From positions 124,101 to 188,100 of the forward strand of contig NZ_LMDE01000012.1 in the NCBI RefSeq assembly GCF_001425025.1: a stretch of DNA of 64,000 bases, written 5' to 3'. Made by a program: the position numbers and the translations under genes. This stretch comes from Nocardioides sp. Root122 (GTDB lineage Bacteria > Actinomycetota > Actinomycetes > Propionibacteriales > Nocardioidaceae). Position 1 is the first letter of the stretch. Each line of letters starts with the position of its first letter. Shown in pieces: positions 7,663 to 15,458 of the stretch. The notes under the pieces are model-generated. The model saw only the letters and a list, made by a program, of their open reading frames with translations. It did no database searches and was not told where the DNA came from.

Positions 7663-9069
7663 TCAGGCGCGGGGTCGCGCGAGCGTCGCTCCCAGAGCTG
7701 CGGTGGCGAGTGCCACGACGGCGGCTGCGGTGAACGCTGCGGAGAATCCCGAGGGGTCGAGGGCGCCGTGGATCGGCCGCCCAGCCGTGAGGCCGATGAC
7801 GATGAGGGCCGCGGTCCCGAGAGCGCCACCGATCTGCACCGATGCTCCCGCGAGGCCGGACGCCAGGCCTGTGTGCGTGGCGGGAACGGCGGAGGCAACG
7901 ACCATGGTCGTGGGGGTGAAGCTGAGGGCGACGCCGGTCGCGACGAGCAGGAGTCCTGGGAGGACGGCCGTGACGTAGCCGGAACCGGTCGGGACCTGGG
8001 CCAGCCACAGGTGGCCGGCGGCGAGGACGACGAGGCCCAGCACCAGGCTGCGTACGGGCCCCATGGCTGCGAGGAGCCGCGGCAGCACGGTCAACGAGAC
8101 GGCGAACCCGGTCAGCGAGGTGGGGACCATGGCGAGGCCTGCCTGCTCGGGAGACATGGCGAGGACCTGCTGGAAGTAGAGCGCGACCAGGACGAAGGTC
8201 GATGCCCGTGAGGCCCCGCCGAACAGCGCGACCACCGTGCCCACGCGCAGGGCACGGGAGGAGAAGAGCTGAAGCGGGACCAGCGGGTCAGTGGCCCGAC
8301 GTTCGATGGCGACGAAGGCCGCCATCAGGACCAGCGACACGGCGAGGAGTCCGACGACTCGCGGGGAGGTCCAGGCGTGGTCGACCGCGTCGACAGCACT
8401 GTGCACCAAGGTGATGACCGCGCCGGTCGCAACGGCTGCGCCGGCCCAGTCGACCGTACGCCGGACACCCGGCACGTCCGCTGGCAGGACCCGGCGCGCC
8501 AGCGCCACAGCAGCCAGCGACACGGGAACGGTCACGAGGAACACTGCTCGCCAGCCGACTGTGCCGGCGAGCACTCCGCCGCTCACCACGCCGGTGGCTC
8601 CGCCGAGGGCGGAGGCGGCGCCCCAGGCGCCCATCGCCTTGGCGCGTTGCGCGGCTGGGAAGGAGGCCAGGAGCAGAGACATGGCCGCGGGGCTGAGTCC
8701 GGCGGCACCGACTCCCTGCACGATGCGGCCGACGATGAGCATCTCCTGGTTGACCGCCGCGGCCGCCAGAACGGTCCCGGCCGTGAACAGCGCCGCCCCG
8801 CAGGTGAAGACGCGGCGCCGGCCGACGAGGTCTGCGGCTCTGCCCGAGAGCAGCAGGAGCCCGGCGAACGCGAGCACGTAGGCGTTGACGACCCAGGTCA
8901 GGGCTGCCGGACCGAAGTCGAGCTCCTTCTGGATGGACGGGAGCGCGACGTTCACGATCGAGGTGTCGAGCATGACGAGGAACTGCGCGGACACCAGCAG
9001 GCCGAGCGTGACCCGGGCGGGCCGAGTCATGGCCGTCGTGATGGTTGAGGGGATGGTGGTCGTGGTCAT
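7663..9069 (-). CDS. MFS drug/proton antiporter (DHA2-like)
   Basis: A 468-residue, 14-helix exporter of the same subfamily as the neighbour at 6107-7546 but clearly not a recent duplicate. The start ATG 9069 has GAGGAG 8 nt upstream. Signatures visible are MLDTSIVNVALPSIQKEL near residue 35, WVVNAYVLAFAGLLLLSGRAADLVGRRRVF (motifs D1 and A), and LSPAAMSLLL in helix 5. It is expected to expel an amphipathic drug-like substrate. The Cys-rich mini-protein ORF ends only 11 nt before this start, with the ribosome-binding site inside that gap, so the two may be translationally coupled. Confidence 0.85.
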   Translation of the reverse strand: MTTTTIPSTITTAMTRPARVTLGLLVSAQFLVMLDTSIVNVALPSIQKELDFGPAALTWVVNAYVLAFAGLLLLSGRAADLVGRRRVFTCGAALFTAGTVLAAAAVNQEMLIVGRIVQGVGAAGLSPAAMSLLLASFPAAQRAKAMGAWGAASALGGATGVVSGGVLAGTVGWRAVFLVTVPVSLAAVALARRVLPADVPGVRRTVDWAGAAVATGAVITLVHSAVDAVDHAWTSPRVVGLLAVSLVLMAAFVAIERRATDPLVPLQLFSSRALRVGTVVALFGGASRASTFVLVALYFQQVLAMSPEQAGLAMVPTSLTGFAVSLTVLPRLLAAMGPVRSLVLGLVVLAAGHLWLAQVPTGSGYVTAVLPGLLLVATGVALSFTPTTMVVASAVPATHTGLASGLAGASVQIGGALGTAALIVIGLTAGRPIHGALDPSGFSAAFTAAAVVALATAALGATLARPRA

Positions 9070-9080
9070 GGCGGTGCTCC

Positions 9081-9272
9081 TCACGCGGCCAGTCGGGGCG
9101 GCGCGGCTTCGCACCGGGTGGCCCGCGCCGTGCCGCATCGAGGGCAGTGGTGGCCCCGGACGCAGTCCATGTCCTGCCCGCACCAGCAGACGCCGGCCGC
9201 CTCACCACGGGTGGGGCGTACCCGCGTCGTGTCCGAGATCGTGGTGTTCGCGATCGTGGTGATCTTGTCCAT
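9081..9272 (-). CDS. Cys-rich 63-residue zinc-ribbon-like mini-protein
   Basis: A short ORF with six Cys in its second half (CWCG at 29-31, C37, CPRC at 43-46, C54) plus adjacent His residues (GHHCPRCG), arranged like a zinc ribbon or rubredoxin-type knuckle. ATG 9272 is chosen since AAGGCGG lies about 8 nt before it; an in-frame GTG at 9281 is an alternative. It lies immediately upstream of the second MFS gene with an 11-nt gap, and palindrome copy 2 lies about 75-96 bp upstream. I do not recognise the family. The Cys pattern is unlikely to be chance in such a short frame, but expression is unproven. Confidence 0.5.
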   Translation of the reverse strand: MDKITTIANTTISDTTRVRPTRGEAAGVCWCGQDMDCVRGHHCPRCGTARATRCEAAPPRLAA

Positions 9273-9346
9273 CGTTCTCACCGCCTTGTTGGTTGGAGCC
9301 GTTGCTGGCTGAGGTCTTCACGATGTCGCCGTCCGGACTCGCTCGG

Positions 9347-9368
9347 ACCGGTCGAATGGCCGGGTTGG
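9347..9368. promoter_or_regulatory. Island palindromic motif, copy 2
   Basis: ACCGGTCGAATGGCCGGGTT has the same ATGGCCGGG core as copies 1 and 3 and is preceded, as in copy 1, by an inverted repeat around CTCGCT whose arms differ in sequence yet still pair (CGGGGC/GCCCCG versus GTCCG/CGGAC). It sits in the gap upstream of the Cys-rich ORF and second MFS gene. Confidence 0.45.
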
Positions 9369-9395
9369 TGGCCGGGTTGCCAGGTGCGGCGCGAG

Positions 9396-10748
9396 TCAGG
9401 GGGTCGCGACAGGTCCGTTGGTGCGCACCGCACGGACGACGGAGGCGATGGCCTCCATCGAGGCGGCAGCCCCGTCGGCGTCCTCGACGATGCCGGCATG
9501 GCTGGTCGCTGCGTCGCGCCGGACGGCGTTGGTCGACAGCCCCGCCAACTCCTCCTGCGCTTCCATCCAGCCATCGCTGTCCCGGGCGTTCTCCGCACTG
9601 GTCAGCACCACAAGCGGTCGGTCGCCGAGCGAGGTCAGCGCTCGAGCCTGCTCGAACACCACGGGGAGCATCCAGAGCTCGTCGCGGGCGTTGCGCCCGG
9701 CACGGGGTGTGGCGGACATGGCGTCCACGGGTGCCGCATCGTCGCTCGGGAGGTGAGACCCCGCGAGCGCCACTCCCAGGCCCATCCGGGCCAGCGACGG
9801 CAGCACCCCGTAGGCGCGCCGCATCATGGCGTACTGCGTGGGGTAGGCAGGGATGACGTCGAACTGGCGAGGAGTCGTGCTGTCCAGCAGCACCATCCCA
9901 GCCACCTCGTCGGGGTACTGCTCGGCGTACGTCATGGCGTACGGGCCGCCGATCGAGTGACCGGCCAGCACGAACGGGCCGGTCTCTCCCGCTGCCGCCA
10001 GCAGGGCGTGCAGGTCCGCGGCGGCGGCGATGCCGTCCTGGGGGTTCGGAAGGTCGTCACTCCACCCCTGACCTGCGCGGTCGTAGGCGCAGACGCGGGT
10101 GGTGGGCGCGACGCCATCACGGATGCGGGCCCAGGAGGCCGAGAACTCACCCATGCCGTTGACCAGGACGACGGTCGGCTGGCCCTGGCCGCGGCAGTCG
10201 ATGTGAAGGTCGTGATCACCCACGGAGCGGATGACGCCCGGAGCAGGGTAGGTGCTGGCGAAGGAGTCCGTGGTGAGGTTGCGGACGCCGGCCCCGGCAG
10301 CGGCGACCGCGAGGAGCACCAGTGCGGTCGTCACCGCCCATCGGCCCAGACCCGCCAGGCTCCGACGCATCTGGACGTACGTCCATCCCGCCAGTGCGAG
10401 GGCCAGCGGCGGCCACACCCAGGTGAGCGTGCTGAGAGTGCTCTCGGACGGGGCAGTGAGCACGAGTGCAGCGCCGGTGGCCGTCATCGCGATGGCGGGC
10501 ACGGTCGCCCAGCGCTGTGGGTGGGTCGTCCAGCGGGACAGCGTGCGCAGCATGGCCCAGCCGAGGCCGAAGCCCAGGAGGGCCGCCCCTGCCGTGACGC
10601 CTTCGGTGGCGCCCGGGAACACGACCATGGTGAGGATGGCGGCGGCGCCGAAGCCCGCGGCGAGCGAGCCGACGACGACCGGCCCGGAGGTTCGGTTCAC
10701 AGGACTCATGTCCTGCGGTCGTGCGCGGTGGTGGAGGGTGACGCTCAT
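9396..10748 (-). CDS. Membrane-anchored alpha/beta hydrolase
   Basis: A 450-residue protein in two parts. Residues 20-155 hold about four or five hydrophobic helices (VVVGSLAAGFGAAAILTMVV, GAALLGFGLGWAML, VPAIAMTATGAALVLTA, WAVTTALVLLAVAAAG). Residues 170-450 form an alpha/beta hydrolase fold with oxyanion strand VVLVNGMGE, YDRAGQGWSD and nucleophile elbow GHSIGG (Ser265), with a late His in SHAGI. It is probably an esterase or lactonase with its catalytic domain outside or at the membrane. The substrate is unknown. Placement beside exporters and palindrome copy 3 upstream suggest shared control with them. Confidence 0.75.
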   Translation of the reverse strand: MSVTLHHRARPQDMSPVNRTSGPVVVGSLAAGFGAAAILTMVVFPGATEGVTAGAALLGFGLGWAMLRTLSRWTTHPQRWATVPAIAMTATGAALVLTAPSESTLSTLTWVWPPLALALAGWTYVQMRRSLAGLGRWAVTTALVLLAVAAAGAGVRNLTTDSFASTYPAPGVIRSVGDHDLHIDCRGQGQPTVVLVNGMGEFSASWARIRDGVAPTTRVCAYDRAGQGWSDDLPNPQDGIAAAADLHALLAAAGETGPFVLAGHSIGGPYAMTYAEQYPDEVAGMVLLDSTTPRQFDVIPAYPTQYAMMRRAYGVLPSLARMGLGVALAGSHLPSDDAAPVDAMSATPRAGRNARDELWMLPVVFEQARALTSLGDRPLVVLTSAENARDSDGWMEAQEELAGLSTNAVRRDAATSHAGIVEDADGAAASMEAIASVVRAVRTNGPVATP

Positions 10749-10814
10749 CGGACTCTCGCTCTCGCAGTGGGATGTGGCACTGCGGTCGAGCGTGGCCGCA
10801 CCGACGCGCGCTCA

Positions 10815-10836
10815 CCCCAGCCAGATGGCCGGGATG
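10815..10836. promoter_or_regulatory. Island palindromic motif, copy 3
   Basis: CCCCAGCCAGATGGCCGGGA shares the CAGATGGCCGGG core with copies 1 and 2 and lies about 67-88 bp upstream of the hydrolase start, directly after the stop of the large LuxR gene. The left arm is imperfect. Confidence 0.4.
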
Positions 10837-10885
10837 TCGAAAGCCTCGAGATCCCGAGCTGGTCCAGACGGTCGAGACGGTCTGG

Positions 10886-13642
10886 TCAGCCGAGGTCGAG
10901 CTGGGCGAGCTCGCCCCGCGAGGTGATGCCGGCCTTGGCGAAGACGTTGCGCAGGTGGAACGCGACGGTGCGGGGCGAGATCCAGCACTGTGCGGCCACG
11001 TCCTTGTTGGACATCCCCGAGCTGACGAGCTGGGCGATCTTGAGCTCGGTCGGCGTGAGCTGCAGCAACGTGGACGGGTCGCGTTTGCGCGCCGTCTCTC
11101 CGGAGGCGCGCAGCTCCTGGTCCGCGCGAGAGGCCAGTGCCTCGGCCCGTACGTCGCGGAAGGTCTCGAGGGCACGGCGTAGGTGGATGCGTGCGTCGAC
11201 GCGTCGCTGGCTGCGGCGCAGCCACTCGCCGTACGCGAGCTGTACCCGAGCGAGGTCCAGCGGACGGCCACTGACGGCGCCGTGCACCAACGCCTGCTCG
11301 AACAGCGACTCTGCGGCAGCCTCCGTGGTCAGGGCACGACCGAACGCCACCGCGCACAGCGCCCACGGCCGCGCGGTGGAGTCGGCGAAGGCCGCGAGCT
11401 CGTCGGTCCAGGCGTCCGCCGCCGATGTCTCGCCTGCGCGAACAGCGGCCTCGATCCGCTCCGGCGCGGCCAGGCGGCACAGCACCGGGAGCCTCATGCG
11501 ACTGAGCTGGTGGAAGGCACCAGACGTGTCGGCCGTACGTGCCGCACGGATGCCTGCGGCCCATCGCGTCATGTCGTGCACCGGGTCGGCCATGATGCCG
11601 AGCGGATGGGTGGCGACCAGATGTTCGAGCCGCACGAGCAGGTCGTCGTAGTCGTCTCGCTCCTGCAAGGCTGCCAGGAGCAGGAGCCAGGCGACGGGAA
11701 GCGCGGTCACGGCCGGCTGTCCGATGCTCGTTCCCAGGGCTGCCGCCTCCTCGGCGCTGACCCGAAGGGCGATGTGGTCGCCACTCGCCCAGTGGCCGAA
11801 GCAGAGCCGTTGCAGGCAGTACGTCACTGCGGTGGCGGCGCCCGCCTGGCGTGCCCGGGAGAGGGCGAAGGAGTAGAACCGCTGCTGGGGGCCGTCGTCG
11901 CCGAGCTGGAGTGCGCCGTTGCCGAGGTTCCACAGCACGTCCCGGTCGTCGACGTGCTGACCGACGTCGAGCGCGAGATCGAGCGCTTCCACCGCGGCCT
12001 CCCAGTCACCGTCGGCGGCCAGTGTCATCGCCTCGAGCATGTGTCTCAGGCAGCGTGTCCGAGCCGACGTGTCCGCGGCGGTCGCACGCAGGAGGTCGTC
12101 GGAACGCAATGGCGTACCGCTGTCGGCGCCGAAGGTCCGCATGACGGCTGCTGCGACCCCGATGTCGAGGGCGCGGACCTGGTCGGCGGGCAGGATGGCG
12201 TGCGCGGCGTCGACGAAGATGCGGTGTGCCTCCGGTGCTGAGCCGATGTTGACCTCGATGTGGCCGCACAGTCGGGCCACGTCGCACTGCAGGAGTGGGT
12301 CCTCGGTGTCGCGGTCGGCGGCCAGCAGGACCTGGGCGCGCGATGCCTGGCCGCAGGCCCATGCGCTGCGCGCGGCGGCGAACCGTAGGAGTGCGCGTCG
12401 AGTCGGGTCGGTGGTCAGCTCCGCCGCACGCTCGTAGGCGGTCAGCGCGGCGGCGTGCCCGCCCCGGCGTTGCGAGCGCTGGCCGACGTCCTCGAGGGCG
12501 TCGGCGAGAGCCGCGTCCGGTCCCTCCGCCGCGTGTGCACGATGCCACACCTCACGTTCGAGGTGGCCCGCCCCGGCCAATGCCGCCGCCCACGCCCGGT
12601 GTGCGCGTCTCCGGTGGGCTCCGGACGCCGCCTGGTAGATCGCCGAGCGCACCAGCGGGTGCCGCAACGACACCCCGCCGCCAGAGTCGACCAGCAGTCC
12701 TGAGTCCAGCGCGTCCTCGAGGACGCCCTCGTTCAGTCCCCACTCGACGCACGCACGGCTCAGCATGCCGCTCGGGCTGCTGTCGTCGGTTGCCGCCAGC
12801 AGCAGCAGGCTCTGCACCGGAGCCGGCAGGCTGCGGCTGCGGTCGAGGAAGGCCTGCTCGACCCTGGCAGTCAGGTGCAGCGTCTCGGGCAAGGGTGCGG
12901 ACCCCTGGAGCTGGGCCTCGGTCAGCTCGCCAGGCAGCTCGAGCAGGGCCAGCGGGTTGCCGCTGCTCTCCGCCACGAGGCGGTGGGCGACCTCGTCGGC
13001 CGGTGCCCCAGCCAGGCGGGTGGCGAGCAGGGCACGGGCGGCCTCGACGTCGAGCCCGGTGACAGGGAGGTCAACAAGCCCGGGAGCCTCGAACACCGCT
13101 GAGGCACCGTCGCGGGCAGCGAACACCATGACCACGCGGTCTGCTCCGAGCCGCCGGGCACAGAACAGCAGCGCTCCGGCGCTGGCCGGGTCCAGCCAGT
13201 GGGCGTCGTCGACCTTGCACAGCACGAGGCTCTCCTCCGCGGCCGAGGTGAGCAGCGACAGCGTCGCTACTCCCACGAGGAACGGCTCAACCGCAGGCCC
13301 GTCGTCCTCCCCGAACGCCACCCGCAACGCCCGCGCCTGAGGGGCGGGAAGGTGTTCACGTAGCCGGGCCAGGGGCCGCAGGAGGCGATGTAGTGCTGCG
13401 AAGGCGAGCGGCGTCTCGACCTCGAGGCCCTGCGTGTGCAGCACCACGGCCACGCCGCTGTCGGCGACCAAGGCGTCGAGCAACGCGGTCTTGCCGACAC
13501 CGGGCTCCCCGCGCAGCACCACGCTGCGAGCCGTTCCGTGACGAGCTTCATCGACGAGCGCCGCCAGCAGCGCCCGTTCGGGGTCCCGGCCGACCAGCAC
13601 GTGTCGAAAGTACCTGCTCGCCAGCCCGACCGGACCCCACAA
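10886..13642 (-). CDS. LAL-type LuxR transcriptional regulator (ATPase, TPR-like)
   Basis: A 918-residue regulator of the LAL class. An N-terminal AAA/STAND ATPase domain has a Walker A GEPGVGKT at residues 45-52 and a Walker B-like VLCKVDDAHWLD. The middle 500 residues form helical tetratricopeptide-like repeats. The C-terminal 60 residues are a LuxR helix-turn-helix (LTPTELKIAQLVSSGMSNKD...SPRTVAFHLRNVFAKAGI). Such proteins are usually ligand-gated activators of exporters or secondary metabolism. The start is uncertain: GTG 13642 lacks a clear ribosome-binding site and an internal GTG near residue 14 is possible. It lies directly upstream of the hydrolase/MFS set, whose three promoters share a palindrome, so it is the leading candidate for their regulator. 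Confidence 0.85.
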   Translation of the reverse strand: MWGPVGLASRYFRHVLVGRDPERALLAALVDEARHGTARSVVLRGEPGVGKTALLDALVADSGVAVVLHTQGLEVETPLAFAALHRLLRPLARLREHLPAPQARALRVAFGEDDGPAVEPFLVGVATLSLLTSAAEESLVLCKVDDAHWLDPASAGALLFCARRLGADRVVMVFAARDGASAVFEAPGLVDLPVTGLDVEAARALLATRLAGAPADEVAHRLVAESSGNPLALLELPGELTEAQLQGSAPLPETLHLTARVEQAFLDRSRSLPAPVQSLLLLAATDDSSPSGMLSRACVEWGLNEGVLEDALDSGLLVDSGGGVSLRHPLVRSAIYQAASGAHRRRAHRAWAAALAGAGHLEREVWHRAHAAEGPDAALADALEDVGQRSQRRGGHAAALTAYERAAELTTDPTRRALLRFAAARSAWACGQASRAQVLLAADRDTEDPLLQCDVARLCGHIEVNIGSAPEAHRIFVDAAHAILPADQVRALDIGVAAAVMRTFGADSGTPLRSDDLLRATAADTSARTRCLRHMLEAMTLAADGDWEAAVEALDLALDVGQHVDDRDVLWNLGNGALQLGDDGPQQRFYSFALSRARQAGAATAVTYCLQRLCFGHWASGDHIALRVSAEEAAALGTSIGQPAVTALPVAWLLLLAALQERDDYDDLLVRLEHLVATHPLGIMADPVHDMTRWAAGIRAARTADTSGAFHQLSRMRLPVLCRLAAPERIEAAVRAGETSAADAWTDELAAFADSTARPWALCAVAFGRALTTEAAAESLFEQALVHGAVSGRPLDLARVQLAYGEWLRRSQRRVDARIHLRRALETFRDVRAEALASRADQELRASGETARKRDPSTLLQLTPTELKIAQLVSSGMSNKDVAAQCWISPRTVAFHLRNVFAKAGITSRGELAQLDLG

Positions 13643-13744
13643 CCCGGCTTTTTGACCGGGGCCACGCCGCCGGTCCAGCCCACATGCTGGACCCGTCAGG
13701 AGCTACTCGAACCAGGCCTGACAACCCGACCAGGAGGCACCTCG

Positions 13745-14422
13745 ATGCAACACCGACCCCGCACCGATCCGACCCAGGGCACACCCCCGGACGCAGACCC
13801 GGAAGCACCGCACGACGCACACGGGGACGCGACGACACGACACCTCGGCATCCTCGTCTTCGACGGAGTCGAGGAGCTGGACGCCGTCGGCCCATGGGAG
13901 GTCCTCTCCCACTGGACGCAGCAGTACCCCGAGGACGGCTGGAACGCCTTCTGCCTGTCGGCCGACGGTGCTCCCGTGGTCGGCGCCAAGTCGTTGGTGC
14001 TCGGTGCACACCACTCGATCGATGACGCACCCCCGCTTGACGTGCTCATCCACCCAGGAGGGCCCGGCACCAGGCCGATGCTCCACGACCCCGACCACCT
14101 CGACTGGGTCCGCACGACCCGGAAGTCGGTCCCGCTCATGGCATCTGTGTGCACCGGCAGCCTCGTCTACGCCGCCGCCGGGCTGCTCACGGGCCGACGC
14201 GCCACCACCCACTGGGCGTCACTGAACCTGCTCTCCGAGATCGACCCCACGATCATCACGGACGTCGCCGCCCGCTTCGTGGATGACGGCGATCTCATCA
14301 CCAGCGCCGGCGTCAGCGCCGGCATCGACATGGCGCTACACCTCATCGCCCGGTTCGCCGGTGTTGAACGAGCCCGAGAGGTCCGCCGCTACATCCAGTA
14401 CGACCCCATGCCCCCGATCTGA
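13745..14422 (+). CDS. DJ-1/PfpI family protein (isonitrile hydratase-like)
   Basis: A 225-residue glutamine-amidotransferase-fold protein. ATG 13745 has AGGAGG 9 nt upstream. The core runs from about residue 33 (HLGILVFDGVEELDAVGPWEV) and includes the nucleophile elbow ASVCTGSLVYAAAGLLTGRR with Cys136 and the following THW; these match isonitrile hydratase and related DJ-1/PfpI enzymes as I know them. The N-terminal 30 residues are disordered and Asp/His-rich. It is divergent from the LAL regulator across 102 bp, so regulation by that protein is plausible. The true substrate is uncertain; isocyanide hydration is one possibility. Confidence 0.8.
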   Translation: MQHRPRTDPTQGTPPDADPEAPHDAHGDATTRHLGILVFDGVEELDAVGPWEVLSHWTQQYPEDGWNAFCLSADGAPVVGAKSLVLGAHHSIDDAPPLDVLIHPGGPGTRPMLHDPDHLDWVRTTRKSVPLMASVCTGSLVYAAAGLLTGRRATTHWASLNLLSEIDPTIITDVAARFVDDGDLITSAGVSAGIDMALHLIARFAGVERAREVRRYIQYDPMPPI

Positions 14423-14440
14423 CCACACACCACCGACACG

Positions 14441-14880
14441 ATGCGGGGCCATCACCCAGTCCCGCTACGGCGGCTCCGAGGTCCTGCAGCTCACGCAACT
14501 GCCTCGCCCCACTGTCGGCGACAACCAGGTACTGGTCCGAGTGCACGCCGCCGGTCTTGACCGCGGCACCGAGCACCTCATGACCGGCAAGCCGTACGCC
14601 ATGCGGCTCGCCACCGGCATCCGCCGACCCAAGAACCCGGTGCCAGGACGCGACGTCGCCGGAACCGTAGAGCAGGTCGATGCCGACATCACCTGGTTCA
14701 AGCCCGGCGACACCGTCCACGGAGTAGCCCCCGGGGCGTTCGCGGAGTACGCCGTCAGCGGCGAAGACCGGTTGGCGCTCATGCCCGCCGGCCTCACCTT
14801 CGCCGAAGCGGCCGTGATCCCCATCTCGGCGGGCACGGCGCCCGGGCCAGTGCAAGCTCTCGGGGGCCACGCACGCCGCA
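14441..14880 (+). pseudogene. Broken zinc-type alcohol dehydrogenase/quinone reductase (MDR)
   Basis: From 14448 one frame reads as the N-terminal GroES-like domain of a medium-chain dehydrogenase/reductase (AITQSRYGGSEVLQLTQLPR, GRDVAGTVEQV, FKPGDTVHGVAPGAFAEYAV, GLTFAEAAVIPISAGTA). The natural start ATGCGG at 14441 is out of that frame by one base: the run GGGG at 14445-14448 appears to have one extra G. After about 140 residues the similarity is lost (APGPVQALGGHARR still resembles the NAD-domain start in a disturbed frame) and no Rossmann domain follows. It is therefore frameshifted at the start and truncated at the 3' end. It lies 18 nt after the DJ-1 gene and was probably co-transcribed with it. 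Confidence 0.65.
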
Positions 14881-14883
14881 GCA

Positions 14884-14927
14884 CAACGCCCCAACTCCCT
14901 TGGAGGGGGCCGGGGCACGGGGCGTTG
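14884..14927. terminator. Possible hairpin after the broken MDR gene
   Basis: A 9-bp perfect inverted repeat (CAACGCCCC / GGGGCGTTG) with a 26-nt spacer lies between the MDR remnant and the oppositely oriented small membrane protein gene. Confidence 0.35.
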
Positions 14928-15012
14928 GCGCCGCGAGCCGTAGCTCTTCGGCGGCGTCTGGCGCGTCGGATGGGGGGTGAGGGCCGACGCGCCGGACGGC
15001 TCGTGGCCGAGC

Positions 15013-15315
15013 TCAGGCGCCCTTGCGGGTCAGGAGCTGGACGCGGATCCGGTGCAGTCGGGGCATCAGGCCGTAGATGACGATGGGGACGGCCACGGTC
15101 GCGAGGACGAAGGTCCGCAGGACGGGGTTGGTGTCCTTCAGGCTGGGGCCGATGGTCAGGTTCAGCACCATCAGCGTCGGAAAGACAGCGAGCCAGATCA
15201 TGAGCGCGAGCTGGTGCTTGGTGGGCGGGGCGACAGGCGGGGCCGTCGACGAACCAGCGGGAGACTGCGTTGCGGAGGTGTTGGCGGACCTGCTGGCGGG
15301 CGGTGTGGTGGACAT
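15013..15315 (-). CDS. Small two-helix membrane protein
   Basis: A 100-residue protein with a low-complexity Ser/Thr/Pro N-terminus (residues 1-38), then two membrane helices (LALMIWLAVFPTLMVLNLTIG and LRTFVLATVAVPIVIYGLMPRL). The ATG at 15315 has AAGGAG 8 nt upstream. The two-helix part closely resembles the membrane tail found behind antibiotic-biosynthesis-monooxygenase domains in other bacteria; here no monooxygenase domain precedes it. It lies downstream of, and on the same strand as, the flavin disulfide reductase gene (gap 143 nt). Its function is unknown. Confidence 0.7.
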   Translation of the reverse strand: MSTTPPASRSANTSATQSPAGSSTAPPVAPPTKHQLALMIWLAVFPTLMVLNLTIGPSLKDTNPVLRTFVLATVAVPIVIYGLMPRLHRIRVQLLTRKGA

Positions 15316-15458
15316 GACGGTGCTCCTTGGTGGGTGGGGGTGGGGTCGACGGCATGGCTGGGACAGCACGTGCCATCAACTGCGGTTCGCGATGAGAGCC
15401 CGCGTGCTGAGCGGGCACAGGTGTGGTTGGTTCGGTGGGGCGTCTGAACACCCGGTGG

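Noticed and set aside
9045-11651. A very long plus-strand open frame (868 codons) across the MFS and hydrolase region
   Set aside because: It is antisense to genes with clear domains; its translation is Arg/Gly-rich and without family motifs, typical of a shadow frame in high-GC DNA.
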